From Rotaria socialis (Eukaryota; Rotifera; Eurotatoria; Philodinida; Philodinidae), in contig CAJNYU010003575.1 of the NCBI GenBank assembly GCA_905331475.1, positions 1 to 64,000 of the forward strand: 64,000 nucleotides of DNA, in the 5' to 3' direction. Made by a program: the position numbers and the translations under genes. The notes under the pieces are model-generated. The model searched no databases, was not told the DNA's origin, and saw only the letters and a program-made list of their open reading frames with translations. Positions 36,081-48,903 of this stretch are shown in pieces; position 1 is the stretch's first letter, and the number at the start of each line of letters is the position of its first letter.

Positions 36081-39000
36081 TCAGCACATATCACCACGAG
36101 AAATTGTTCGCAGAGCATCTATTCGGTGGCTCTCTTTCAAGACCATTAGATGACGCAAAGATGTTGATGAAAGGGAGGTTCTTTGCTTACGTGCCACATA
36201 GCCAGCAATTGAAAAAATTGATTCACTAGGTACAGATGTGGCAGTAATAATATTTACTCGTTGAGCGACTTTGTAGAGACAAGAAAAATGTTCGCGATAT
36301 TGAATCCAAAATGAAGAGAAGTCGCATTTGAACGATTGAATAACTTGAGTAAATAAGATCAGTTCATCTTCAGGTGATAATGATCTAGACGGTTTAACAT
36401 TTGTTGACATACCAACCATCATTTTCAGTTTGTCGGTTAATGTTTGGTTGCTTTTTGTTGCACTTGAACTTGTAGAAGTTGAAGAGCCAACAATCGATTG
36501 AGCCTCCATCTTCATGAAGTTCGGCAGGATTGCTTTTGCTGCTTGTTTATCTTCTCGACTTAAATTTTTATGAGATTCTGGATCGAGATAACTTGCTACC
36601 TAGATTGAAATAATTAAATAAGAGTTTATCATAGGGAATCTATTATAATTCTAAAAAACAAATTTTCGGAATTTTTTTCGAAGTTTAAAAAAAAGATGGA
36701 TTGGAATGTTTCAAATGGTGTTAATCATTTTGAATATTATTCAAGAACTAAATTCTAAGCGATGACCCTTCCAAAAATAAACTATAATGTTTGAAAAGTA
36801 TTTACATAAATCATGTGAAATATTATAGGCATATGCATACTGTATTCAGGAAAAATATACAGGACAACCCACGCGAAACTTTTTAAAGAACAGAGCTAAA
36901 GATTTTTCTTAAAAAGCAGCTTTCAAAGAACCTGGAAAATTAAAAAATATTAAAACACTACGAATAAAGCTTTTTATTATGTCATATCTGTTGTTGTTTT
37001 CGTCACATTAAACTAACAACTTACAGGAGATGCTTTCTCAGAACGTATTAGATATTTAAGTAAAACATACCAGCATCAAGTCCTTTTGTGTTTTTGTCAT
37101 TTTGATATCAAAATATAGCTCAAATTGAAAAAGAACACTCTTTTTCAATAAAGCTAAATATTTTGAATCTTCTTTTTTGGGTTTGAGACCAAATCGAAGG
37201 ATGTTGATGGTTGTATAGGCAAGCGCTAATGTGGCATAATGTTTCCCAGATAAAGAGCGAGTTGCAAATTCAAGTGGTTCAAGTACATCTTGAAGGGCTT
37301 GCAAAAGATCCCAATTTTCATGATCAATGTAAACTTTAGCCAAAGATGATCGTTGTTCCCCATTGATGCTTGGAAATTTGTGAATAAAAACACTTTTTAC
37401 AATTTCCTGGTAATGAATCAAACGCTTCAACATGTGAAACGTGCTACTCCAACGAGTCTAAATATTCAAAAAAAAGGCAGATTTTAGTTTTTTAGTCTAA
37501 TTTGTTTTTAATTCGAATATGTGTATGTGACTTTATTTGAACATATTCACGGGGATTTTCTGAAATTAGGATATGAAGAAAAGTTAAACATACTCGGATA
37601 TCAATAACGAACCCATTACAAGGACCATGCTCATGATTACGAACATATTGATCGATTGAGCTAACATTTCGCATAATTTTTACCATTTTACGTGTTCGAA
37701 GAAGTAAACCATGTGATTTACGAAGAACGTCAAGTAGTTGATTTTTTTCATTATCATTGGATGCAGGTAAATCAACAGATGAATCATTAGAATCGTCATC
37801 ATCACTGATGAACTCGTCTTCGTCCAGTAAATTTGTGGGCGGAACTGGTGATAAAATGTCATCATTCAATGAAACATTCACGTCGTTGTTTTCATTTGGT
37901 TGTCCATTATCACTTAATTCAACACTACGAGATGCTTGTTCAGCATCGACGATTTCATCTTCTACATCGTCATCAATATCAATGAAGTCGTCATCACCGT
38001 CATCAAGTCCTATGTTCTTCTGATATGATTTAAAAGGATACCTACAAGAATACCATAGTTTATATATTTTTCGAATTATTAAAATTATATTTAAATAATT
38101 TTATCAATAGTATTCTTAGTTGAAACGATTAGTACTTTCTTTTTCTATAAATCTATTTGAAGTTTTTAACTTCGTTTAGATTGAATCACGATCATGTCGT
38201 TGAAGAAAATTTGAAAAATCCGAAGCATTAATGAATTTTCAAATAGATATATGCGATCGAGTCTTCCGTAAGCAACTGTACATAACAGTTGTCTTTCGTA
38301 ATAGCTAGACACCAATGAGAAGGTACTGTTTCTGATAGAAAATAATTTTATGCTTGTCCTGTAGAAATTTTTATCTTTAACCGTTCAATTCATGAAGAAG
38401 AAAGGCGAAACTTATGCAAGATTTTATGTAATAATAGGTTTATTTAAAACAAATAGATATTACTTTCAAACTTACTTTAAACGGAAAAAATTCTATCGAT
38501 TTGCTTAAAAAGATGATAGTGTACTCAATATTTTTTTTTAAACACGACTTATTATTTATAATTTTCTTCTTTCTGAACAAATCATTAGTAATTGATATCG
38601 CTTTGTATTGGTTGGCTGTAACTCAACCTATTGATAATAGTGTGATTAGAATGTAGTCAAGCGATAAGTCTTACAAATTCCTAAATGGCATATAATTTTT
38701 AAATATTCTTTTTAGAAACAATATTAAAATGAATTTTCATTTAAAGTATTTTAATTGTAATGTTAATTCTCTAGATTGATTTTTTTAAAACAAGCTGTTG
38801 ACTTTCTATTCATTGATACTACTGTTCCTTTTTATTGTTCACATATACCATGATATAATTATGTACAAATACATGCTCACGAAGACGAAACGAAAAGAAA
38901 AAAAGCTGTTAACTATGTAGTCAGTAGTTGCAATATAATCTCCTAAACTAATCAACAAAGTTTCATAAAAAAATTGAGCGCTTTTAAAACGCTTTCAGGA

Positions 39001-42000
39001 GAAAAGAATAAGAATTAAATAAAAATAAAATACTAAAAAATATACCGTTGCTCTCATTTGATTTTGAATGAAAACAATTAGCTACCTTATGTTAGCTTAG
39101 TTGTTCAAAATTTCGCTTTGTAATCTTTTTGTTAAATCGCACGTTGAAACTAAGAATATAATGAAGCCTCCTTTATCATCTCCATAAATTATTCTTTTCG
39201 ATTTATCTTTATATTAGACTCGCTTATTGTATATACAGATCATCTATACTACAATAATATTGATTNTACCCTTCGTTTCATAAACCCTTTAAGGGTTTAT
39301 GGCGTTGTCATAAACCCTTCAAGGGTTTAGCATGATTTGTAGAAAGGACAAGGGTTTATTATTCTACTCTTTTTTTTTACAGTGTAGTTGTATCATGTAT
39401 TTCTTGAGTAAAAAAGCAGATGCATGATGATAATGTAGCAAGACTTAACGACGTTTGTTATTCATTATTCATTCACTATATTTTCTCCTAAACGAGTATC
39501 GTAATATTCAATAACTACAAGCAGAAAAAATCAAACGCGTTGTGGATAAATATGAGAAACCATTTTTAATGAAAGCAATTTATTTTCTAGTTTCAGATCT
39601 AACGATGATTTCAATATTGAGGAATCTTATCGGGACGTATACATGGATTGATTTTTAAAATTTTTGAATAATTCTTTGTCTGATCCTCACGGTGACGAGC
39701 TAAAACATATAATATGAATTGTGTTTATTTGCGAGACAAATCTGTTATTTTTTTTAATAGTGCATCACACCCTTAAAGCAATATTTCCAGATTATTGAAA
39801 ATAATTTGAGTTACACAATCACGTGATATGCAATTTAAGACACTGAATCTAATTTTTAACATCCAATTCTAAATATTTGTTTCATTTATATTAATGTTAC
39901 TATGCAATTTTCTTATAAAATCCATTTACTACCTTAGAGGATTTTTCACATTGACATTGCTTATTTGAAAAAAAAAGAGTTGAATCACCATTGACATAAC
40001 AAGGCTAACATTTTTTTTGTTTTTCTCGATCAGTTGTAAGTCGAATGTATCAACAAACACTACTTTGAATATGTACATGAATCAGAATAAACAAAAAATA
40101 ACATCAACTAAAGACAAGATGAATGGAATGATAGATACTTGCTGTTTTCGGTAAAAAATCTAGTATACAACATTTTGTTTTTGAGGACTTGACCACATAT
40201 CTACTTGATAAAGCATGCATCTTACTGATTTCTAAAATTTTCATCAAAAGTATGAATCTCGTTATCTATATGAAGTCGAAAAATTCGATCTAGTTCATAG
40301 ATTTTACGACTGTGAAGTTCATCTTGAATTTGAATTGACTATTCTAGCTCTAGTTCGTTTTTGAACATATTAATATGTCGATTAGAAAGTTCTGAAGGAA
40401 TGAAAGGACAGTCCAACAGCATTGAAGAATTTGAATTTTTTTATTTCATGACTATCTTACTGCGACGAAGAATTCATACAAATTTATCTACTAATTGAAT
40501 TTCCTCAAAACTATATTATACAATGACTTACCAATTCTCATTGGGCTTGTTCCAAATACATAGAGCATGATTTATTATAAGGTTCAATGTATGTCCAATA
40601 CAAGGAAATCGAGGACCGAAAGCACCTGATTCAGTAGCAGCCTTGATATCGCTTGCATTGTCTGTTGTAATGCCAGCATGTGAGCAGTCATTCAATCCAA
40701 ATCGATTTAATTCATAAGCAATGAATTCGTTCAAATTTTTGCTCAACTTTCGATTCGTCAAACGACGAAACGATAAAAGTAACGATATCGGTTTCATCTC
40801 ATTATTGAATACATGAGCAGTAAGACATATATAATGGTCTCTTGTTGGACCTTTCCAGACGTCTGTTGTATAAGCAATTGGCCGATTTTTAGGTAAAAGT
40901 TGCTTGAGTTCGTTAATATACATATGATATTAATTTTGAATTCTTTTTTGCATCGTACGTCTGTCTGGAGCTCGATAACCAGATTCTAATTTTTCAAATA
41001 ATGCGTCATACCATGGATGAGAAAAATGATTGTATGGTAGTCCACCATGAATAACACAATTCAAAAGTAGACCATCTATTTCTTGTCGACGTTCTCTATC
41101 GATGACAGAACGATTTTTAGGGGCATTTTTTCGTCGATCAAATGATGAAGTGATTCCAGCATTGATTTGGTGCCGAATAACGAGATGTCGACGTAGATTA
41201 AAAGTGGAACTTCCATTTGTTGTTTTTAACTATAACAAAAAATATGAATATTACTAATCGTTTCTTTCTCATACGATAACGCATGAATGTGTCATTGTTG
41301 TAACAACAACCAACAAAATCAGGCTTAAAAAATTTATTCTAGTTATAACTTGATCAAACAAAAATATTTCTTAATAAGACTCTTATCACAAGAGTCAGCT
41401 GAGGGTTTAATATTGCCGATAATGTTTGACACACGGACAAGGTCACCCAAACACAATTTTCGTCATTATATTGATTCAAGTGCATATCGAATAAATATGA
41501 AATCATTGATGTTATTAAAAAACTGTATATAGTTACTGTGAACGTCTAGCTCTAGAAGTGTATTATATAAGTTTCAGGTAATATGACATAGTTTTTATTG
41601 AGAAAAAAATATTTATCGATTTCTGTTCACACTATATGAATACATAAATAATAGGACGGAATTACGGTACATAAATCTCTGAAAGAAGTTTCTAAAATAG
41701 TTCGGTAATATTAAAATAGAACCTTAATATCATAATGATCAAGAATCAATTATTTAGAGAGGCAAGTTGAACGTCAATTACATCCAAAATTCTACTCATT
41801 TGGGTTCAAGAAAGGCTTCACATCATAGGAGTTTTGAATATTAATCTATAGTAATATCAATGTAGTAGTTTAATAGAAACTATACCAGTGAACAGGCTCT
41901 CAAATAGCAACTATCAGATTGACATCATTAGAGTAGTAGTAGCAAAAGAATTAGGCAAATAAGAAAATTTCCCACGCTATCATCAACATGTTACAAGGAT

Positions 42001-42967
42001 TTTTTTCTGAAATTTGAAGTTTGCATTCAAAAATTTTACTCTATATTAGCTATGTGTATTTATATACAATCTTGAAATATGACGACAAATCAACGTATGG
42101 ATTTTCTCAATAACCTACTGTATTTAGTCAGAAACATTTGTGGATTTTATCCTACAAAGACAAATTTATAGTAATGTTATATTTTATTTTAATATCCTCA
42201 AATTTTTCATATGTATTCGATTTCTCTTTTAATTCAAGTAGTTGCCAGAATTTCGTTTTGATGATGTGATCACCACGGCAAACTTCCACGTCAGTGTTAC
42301 GTCCTTGAGAAATTTTTGCCACGAAAGCCCTACTACTATAGTTCCTTTGGATCAAATTGTAACTGATACGATACGCATATAAATATATAGATGGATAAAT
42401 ATATATTCATTATAGGTACTTACTTCCTTGCATAGATTGCACCTAAACTTGTTATTTTCATATGAAGTAAAATGACTCAAAACCTTTGCAATTGATAAAT
42501 GTTTGGAAGGTTTCACATTTTCTTTGTTATCCTAAAAGCATAAAAACACTATAAAATCCAATAAAATAGATTTTGTTGAACAGACTCACCTCGTCGTCTT
42601 CATCTAATGATCTTTCAAATGCATCTTGTTCGTGGTTTGGTGGGGTTTGTTGCGATGAAACGTGGACAATATTGACATCAATCGATGACAAATCGACATT
42701 ATCATCGAGATCTTGATTATTACTAACAATAGTAATCGTTGAATTTGTTGATTGAGTTGTACGAGAAAGTACAGGAGAAGTGTAAGGCATTAATCGATTC
42801 GATACATTTTTTCTCCTGGCTTTAGGAGTTTGAGATCGTTGTGATAGAGGCTCACGAGAAACAGAATGAGAAGCTCTAGTGGAGCTAGACAACGACGAAG
42901 AACGAAGTCGATTATCAGTTGGATTCGAATCAGAATCAAAAGTACGTGGTGGTGTTAATGATGCCAT
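36081..42967 (-). pseudogene. hAT transposase gene, six exons, one internal stop
   Basis: Exons on the minus strand: 42590-42967, 42424-42531, 40532-41229, 37594-38041, 37071-37457, 36081-36599 (2538 nt, frame kept at each junction). The Ser-rich start is followed by a BED-type zinc finger split by an intron (FRCNLCK...STFNLRRHLVIRH). The RNase H-like core shows AYTTDVWKGP, THAGITTDN-like and FPCIGHTLNLII. The acidic stretch DDDFIDIDDD is followed by TRWSSTFHML and, at the C-terminus, the hAT dimerisation motif (SVPSESIFSIAGYVARKQR). A TAA at 40930-40932 breaks exon 3, so this copy probably makes no full transposase. The third intron (38042-40531) is 2.5 kb, against 57-480 bp for most others and ~1.2 kb for the second (41230-42423), and holds inserted sequence. 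Confidence 0.85.
39279..39385. mobile_element. CACTGTA-ended repeat inside the hAT intron
   Basis: Two palindromes (39279-39301, 39309-39331) built on AAACCCTT/AAGGGTTT are followed by a T-run and ACAGTGTA near 39375-39385, similar in style to the right end at 32211. The left end is not defined because an ambiguous base lies at 39266. Confidence 0.4.
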
Positions 42968-43289
42968 GTTTGGAAAAAATAAAGAAAAAACGATTGAACT
43001 AGAGACATCGTTACCGGTTAACCATAATTCTTATGAACCAATCGTATTTAAATCATTCGATATCACGTTACAAAAAATAAAAATTGATAGTTGGCAGTTC
43101 TTCAATTACACTATTCAATTATTTTCTTTCGATATCGAGCGCAAATCGACTGAATGGTTTAACTTGCAGAAGCCGAAACACCACTTCATAATAATTTTAA
43201 TTAGCAGATATATTAATGAATTTGCAATATCTCCATAGTTCAATGGAACTTACTCATGCTAGAGCAGTCATTCAATTCCGCAATGTTGA

Positions 43290-43885
43290 ACATTCCGGAA
43301 CCAGTTCCGCCCCCGGAATCAGTTCCGTCGATTCCGGAATTCGGTCAAATATGAACACTGTCCGATTCCGGAATTGGTTCATCTGATTCGGGAACTGGTT
43401 CATCCGATTCTGGAATTAGTTCCTCCGATTCCGGAACTGCTTCGCCCGATTCCGGCACTGCTTCGTTCGATTCCGGAATTAGTTCGTCCGATTCCCGGAA
43501 TTCCACGGAATTCAGTCCAATTCCGGAATTAGCTCAATTCCAGAATTAGCTCAATTCCAGAATTAGCTCAATACGGAATCGGTGAGAATTAGACGGAATT
43601 CCTAGGAATTCCGTGTGATTCCGTTCAATTCCTGTTCGACCTAATTCCCGGAATTCCGTGTAATTCCGTGTGATTCCGTGTGATTCCGTTCAATTCCTGT
43701 TCGACCTAATTCCCGGAATTCCGTACGGGAATTGCATTCGTCACCGAGCTATCAGATATATCAAGTGTCCATTGATCACTCAATTCCGGAATCGCTGGGA
43801 ATTAGACGGAATTCCGTGTAATTCCGTGTGATTCCGTTCAATTCCTGTTCGACCTAATTCCCGGAATTCCGTACCGGAATTGCAT
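43290..43885. repeat. AATTCCG-rich repeat block with three 47 bp copies
   Basis: Dense GGAATTCCG/ATTCCGGAA words. A 47 bp unit beginning GTGTGATTCCGTTCAATTCC occurs at 43613-43659, 43678-43724 and 43826-43872. The block lies upstream of the hAT transposase start and may be a subterminal repeat region of that or another DNA transposon. Confidence 0.8.
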
Positions 43886-43926
43886 GGTGTGGGTGTTGCC
43901 ATAAGTGTGGGTGTCAGTGTGGGTGT
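43886..43926 (+). repeat. Telomere-like GTGTGGGTGT patch ending at an N
   Basis: GTGTGGGTGTTGCC, AGTGTGGGTGTC and AGTGTGGGTGT lie in a row, directly followed by the ambiguous base at 43927. It separates the AATTCCG block from a retroelement fragment. Confidence 0.6.
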
Positions 43927-43927
43927 N

Positions 43928-44205
43928 GAATGGTTTCGATCTGATTTATCATTTTTTCTTGTACATTCATTATTTCGTTTGGTACGTTTATATTCATATT
44001 TTTGTTTTGTTCCATTACATTGAGGTGAATTTCATCTAGTTTTGTTTCGAGTGCATTCAGACGCGTATTGCTGTTGTTATTTGCTTCAGCTAATTTGTGA
44101 ACCGCTTGTTCAATTGTTCCTTTTTCAGATGACATAATTTCACTTCGCTTATTTATTTATTTATTTTCGATCAGAAGATTGAGGTTTAGTTTGTCAGGGT
44201 CGCCA
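43928..44205 (-). pseudogene. 5' fragment of an LTR retrotransposon: PBS and start of gag
   Basis: On the minus strand a candidate primer-binding site TGGCGACCCTGACAAAC (44189-44205) touches the LTR end. An ATG at 44135 opens a frame of about 69 codons (MSSEKGTIEQAVHKLAEA...) predicted to be coiled coil, as in Gag N-termini. It is cut off at the N and telomere-like patch at 43927, so the rest of gag and all of pol are missing. Confidence 0.55.
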
Positions 44206-44409
44206 TGTAACGATAAGAATGTTTTATCGTGATATCGAACTGTTTTATTTCAATCATCCTTCTCCTTTTATAGATACACTTTCTTTCTCCGGGGCGCGTC
44301 ACTCAACCGGAGAGAACGAGAAGGAATACGACAAAGAGGAAGATAGAATATACATGACAAAGAGGAAGAGAGAATACACATGACAATGAGGAGAAAGTCG
44401 TTATGTACA
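44206..44409 (-). repeat. Candidate LTR, 204 bp
   Basis: Plus-strand ends are TGTAACG and CGTTATGTACA, giving the TG...CA and inverted complement expected of an LTR. The low-coordinate end is fixed by the adjacent primer-binding site; the high-coordinate end is the best match I see. It contains a 30 bp direct repeat (GACAAAGAGGAAGA...). Confidence 0.4.
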
Positions 44410-47400
44410 TTGCCTAGGATAGGCCGAGTGCTTATATCGGCACAGGGTCGACCGCAGGTAATCGGTGTCGAGGAACTCTAATCTGGTGTCAGATTTTCAG
44501 AATTTATGATCATCAACTTTTTTTTAGTGAAAAAAGTAGTTTTTCGAGAAAATAGTTTTCCTTGTAAAGTTTGATCAGATGCTGTCAGGCTCGAGGGAGT
44601 CGAATCGAAGGTCAGTTTTTTGAAGTTTCGCTTTCTACCTTTTTTTAGGGAGAGAAAGAGAGTTTTTGAGGAAAAAAATGACTTCGTTTAAAGTTTGCCC
44701 GAAAGTTTTTGACGCAGAGTCATTCGATTTTAAGTGTAGTTTTTCAAAAACATTTTGCCATCGTTTTGATAAACAAAGAGGGTTGCACAGACGTCCATTG
44801 CACAGAATGAACACATGAGCTTTTTGAAAAATTAAAATTAAGTGACCAGCAACTGACGATTGACTGGTATCTCGAAAGCGTTTATTAGTAGCACAACGAC
44901 GTTATTAGTGGTTAGGATCCTAAACAAATAAATAAAGCTGATTGAAATAAGGTAGCGGCTGTCGCTGGATCGAATATTAAATGCTTAATAATCTTTCATA
45001 ATTCAAGCTAGTTTACAAAACATTAGGAACTATTTAGATCATCTTATTTTTGTGATAGGAATTCTTTATCGGCAAACTTTTTAAGGGTATTATTCGATGT
45101 TGTTGATAGTGGTATATATATATCGTATGCTTATATTGGATTCTATTACGAATCGGCTATAGGCACCTTGCGGTGGAGTTGATTCTTAATTTGACAACGG
45201 CTATTCGTGCTTGGCGCCCCAGAGGAGCGCTGACGAGCGACTAGCTGCTCACCTGGACATGTCCTTGTTTCATTGCGTACGAAAATTTTATTATTTACAC
45301 AAACATGATTTTGGAGAATGCTGCACTAAGGTCCTTTTCAACAAACAGTTGAACATAACTAAATGTCTGTATTTTGTGTATAAACACTAAGTCGTTGAAG
45401 GCTTTTTTCGAAGTCTTCAGCTTATTCTTGATATGCCAACTTTTATTGTAGCACGAAGAATTTATTCAAACTTTAAACGTAGAATTGTAGATTAGCGCAT
45501 CTACGAATGTTCGCAAACTGTACAAGTACTCAGGAATCTTGTCTCATTCTTCTCTAAATGGTGAGGAATTTATCGCATATGTAGATGAAACTGGATTAAA
45601 TTAATCCCACAACTGTTGTTTTCGGGTTTTTTGAAAGTTCTTTTTGTTTTCATCTAATAATTATAGAATGAGGCGAAGCTTTCAATCAATCATGCAGTGT
45701 TTAAAAGGATCACGTTCACCGCATATATACAACGAAACTAGCCGCTCAGTTAAAAATCTGTTCTGATTATAAGACTACACGCCTTGGAGAAATTATTGAA
45801 TAGTTATACGTTGTCTCGATCAGAAAAGTTGAAACAATTTTCGAAAATAGGAGATATCTTGAAGTTCTTCCGAAGACAGGTCTTGAAATAATTGCTCAAG
45901 TCGTGTGAAATATTTGAAATTTATATTTGTCGTGATTATCTTAATAAGTTTAGTTTTTCCGGATTGGGAGTGGATTTGATTCAAAAGATGTAAATCTTAG
46001 ATTTATCTATCTGTGAACCAGTACCCCGGAATGCATATATGCATTAGAGACACAAAACGCAGGGAAATGATATGAACCCGCATGAGTTTGAGAAAAAAAG
46101 AGGACAAACCTAACCGAAATCAAGTTAGAAAAAGTCAGTTTGATTTGATCTCTGATTTACTCGTGCAGATTCATGTTAAATATCTAGTTCATAGACCAAT
46201 TTGAGTTGTAACTTTACTAAAATGGAGTATTTCGATTATAGCTCTCCTGAATGGATATTTTTCTTCACTCTGTTATCAAGCTGATCGAAAGTTTTTGGAA
46301 GCATAGCTTGAGCTGTAGCAGATCGGATGCACTTAAATTTACTATCGCCATAAAGTATTAGCAAGTAGTAATTAAATGCTGTTTTCTTGGCGATACTGCC
46401 AAGCAAGTTTTCTATTTATGCTCGGTTATCAATCGTGTTTTCCATGGAAATCATTTCGAAGCTATAAAATGTGAAGTTTCTCAGCTAGATAATTTTGGAT
46501 AGCTACTCACCACATGACTAAATACTTTCAGTAGACGGTTGGCGATGCTAACGTCGCGTTATCTTGTATCTCATCGCCAATTCATCGTTTCGCTAATTGC
46601 CGAACGTAGGAATGCGAAAATATTATTTATTGGTGAATGCCACACTAGTAATTCGCCAACGACAAATATAAAATTGGCGAAATTGCATAGATTCGATGAA
46701 ACAACAATAATGTAGGATATGCCAGCTTTTTACAGTTGGCAATTTTCAATGAAAAGGTTAAAACTTTTTCTAAGCCAAAATTCAACTTACCAAACTTTTG
46801 AGAACGTTATTCGATGCATTTTGATGTGCTGCTTCAAATGAGACTATTCTGAAGGAATTATATCTCACTAATCTGACTAAGTTGCCCACAATACGTGAGC
46901 ATGTTTTTTGAAAATCATATATGATGCCAATTAAAGTTTATTCCAGGATAAAGCACCTTTAAAACTATCACAAGATAGCGTGTAGTCGATAGTATCTTTG
47001 GTGAAAAGAATTCAATGATAACTATTATAACTTGGGAGAAAATGAAAATATACTGAAAAGTATTGCAAAAAACATCCAATTTTGATTGAGTACCATTACT
47101 TTCAAGTGGGATATCTCGAGAACGACTTCTCCGTTTGAGTTGCAACTTTACACTTATTCCTAGCTCGGATGTAGGTATCTACTGTAAAAATATCCACTAA
47201 ATCAGTTAGATCGATTGAGCAATGGTGATCGTTACTTAGGTGCGGTGACTCCTCAAACTCGTTGCAGCAGCTAGGATATAGGTCTTGGAAATATTAAGAC
47301 ATAGTTTTCTCTTTTTTCTTGTTGAGTTCATTCATCAGGATTATCTTCATTAGCTTCTGCCGCTTTTTTCTGATCAATAATTTATCTGCAAATAGAAAAT

Positions 47401-47413
47401 AAATGTTGTAGGT
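44410..47413. other. Non-coding stretch, 3 kb
   Basis: No recognisable exon on either strand. Scattered inverted words such as TTGGCGA/TCGCCAA near 46530-46680 suggest old MITE-like insertions. Otherwise I see nothing. Confidence 0.45.
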
Positions 47414-48382
47414 ATGGTTCGTCGTACCATGATAATTATCGCTTTGCTGCTGGTTTTTGTCGTTCTTTGGAAAGATTTCTTTTCATTTCGCACGATTATT
47501 TTATCTGGTTGTGATTTTTATGATCATTTTGATTTTGAGTCGAAAAGTTACAACAAACAGTGTGGTTTGAATTACTGGGGAAGAAGAAAGAATTTCGAAA
47601 ACAAAGATGATATACGTTTTTTCCCGATTTTGAATAGCATATTAGCTCCGACAAAAGGAACAATTGTCATGATTGAGTTCGGTGCTAATATTGGGCAATT
47701 TAGTGAAACGGTGCTTAGCACTCCTCACAATATTCCATTCGTTGTGTATTCACTGGAGCCTGTGACTGCAATATTCAATGTATTAACAAATCGAACGGTC
47801 ATGTTTGAAAAGCAAAAAGGTGATAAACACTTTCAATACAACATTGCTATTAGCAATCATAACGGGAAAGCACCTATATATTCTGTGAAGGATACTTTGA
47901 CAGAAGGCGCTTCGCTTGGAAAAGAGCCAAAGTTTAATTTCGTGAAAGTTGGAGACGTGTTAGTTACAACGTTGCCTGATTTCATAAACGAGTATCACAT
48001 AAAAACTCCAGTTTCGTTTATTAAAATAGATGTGGAAGGTTTTGAGCCAGAAGTCATAATGGGAATGAATTTAAAGACGAACAAGGATAGATTTCCGTTA
48101 TTCTGTTTTGAAACGGGTGGAACGTGGAGAGATGATCGATCAGTTCTTGCTAAGACGTTCACATTGAAATCATTTGTAGCGATGCTAGATGGTCAAGGAT
48201 ATGATTCTTTTTTTATTGGTTATCCTTACCTATTACCTATAAATGGAGAGTATTGGGACGATTCATTTGATGACTTTACTCGTGCTTCAAATATTTTGGC
48301 AGTATTGCGTCACTCGAATCCTTGGAAAAGTCTGTTTATGAAGCTCAGAAATGTCAGTCTTAATTCTTGCAGATGGCAGTAA
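47414..48382 (+). CDS. FkbM-family methyltransferase, type II membrane anchored
   Basis: A single exon of 322 codons. An N-terminal helix (about 6-24, IIIALLLVFVVLW) after RR predicts a Golgi-type signal anchor. The Rossmann methyltransferase core starts with MIEFGANIGQFSET (SAM-binding loop), continues with VVYSLEPV and the FkbM hallmark FIKIDVEGFE. FkbM enzymes O-methylate sugars or small molecules using SAM; a glycan substrate in the Golgi is inferred from the anchor. The ATG lies 2 nt after TTGTAG, so it may follow an acceptor for an upstream exon or a spliced leader. The stop overlaps a perfect donor (CA|GTAAGT at 48378), so a further 3' exon cannot be excluded. No introns inside the domain, unlike older animal genes here. 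Confidence 0.8.
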   Translation: MVRRTMIIIALLLVFVVLWKDFFSFRTIILSGCDFYDHFDFESKSYNKQCGLNYWGRRKNFENKDDIRFFPILNSILAPTKGTIVMIEFGANIGQFSETVLSTPHNIPFVVYSLEPVTAIFNVLTNRTVMFEKQKGDKHFQYNIAISNHNGKAPIYSVKDTLTEGASLGKEPKFNFVKVGDVLVTTLPDFINEYHIKTPVSFIKIDVEGFEPEVIMGMNLKTNKDRFPLFCFETGGTWRDDRSVLAKTFTLKSFVAMLDGQGYDSFFIGYPYLLPINGEYWDDSFDDFTRASNILAVLRHSNPWKSLFMKLRNVSLNSCRWQ

Positions 48383-48682
48383 GTAAACAAAAGAATGGGA
48401 TTCAACAAGTGAAACCGAAGATCAAATTAATAATTAACCAATACAAGTACTATGTTCACACAATCGAGCTTTCCATTCTTCCAAACAAAGATGCATTAAT
48501 GAGAAATTATTTAACCAATATCGTTCGAATTTCAGTATCATACACAAAAAGTAGCATTTATATGGAACCGTTTAGGGTTTTACTAAAAATATTTAACTTT
48601 TTTAAGCCGCACGTGCTTATGACTAAAACCTCGCAAGTTGTAGATAATCCGATGATTTATTCTTGATGAAAACTGATTCTAA

Positions 48683-48730
48683 GGGTATGGGAGTGGGTGC
48701 TGTTTGGGAAGACAAACACACACACCCAAA
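48683..48730. repeat. Telomere-like patch pair
   Basis: GGGTATGGGAGTGGGTG followed within 25 bp by ACACACACACCC, that is GT/G-rich and CA-rich tracts facing each other. Confidence 0.4.
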
Positions 48731-48903
48731 ATTAAACGTACTTCTTTCGAAGTTGATAATAATATATTTATTTTTGGCTGTAATCGAAAGAGAACTCCTT
48801 ATACCTAAATTTTCTTTATTATTGATTAGAATTCTAGGAATTCTTTAATGATCCTATTTTATTTTTTATATAAAATTTACATTTTATATACTAATGTAGT
48901 ATC

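Noticed and set aside
42152-42355. 67-codon minus-strand frame inside the hAT gene
   Set aside because: It lies between the two halves of the BED finger; including it would break the finger, so it is read as intron.
48367-48848. Frames downstream of the FkbM gene
   Set aside because: No domain; the first overlaps the FkbM stop in another frame. Kept only as a note that a GTAAGT donor overlaps the FkbM stop codon.
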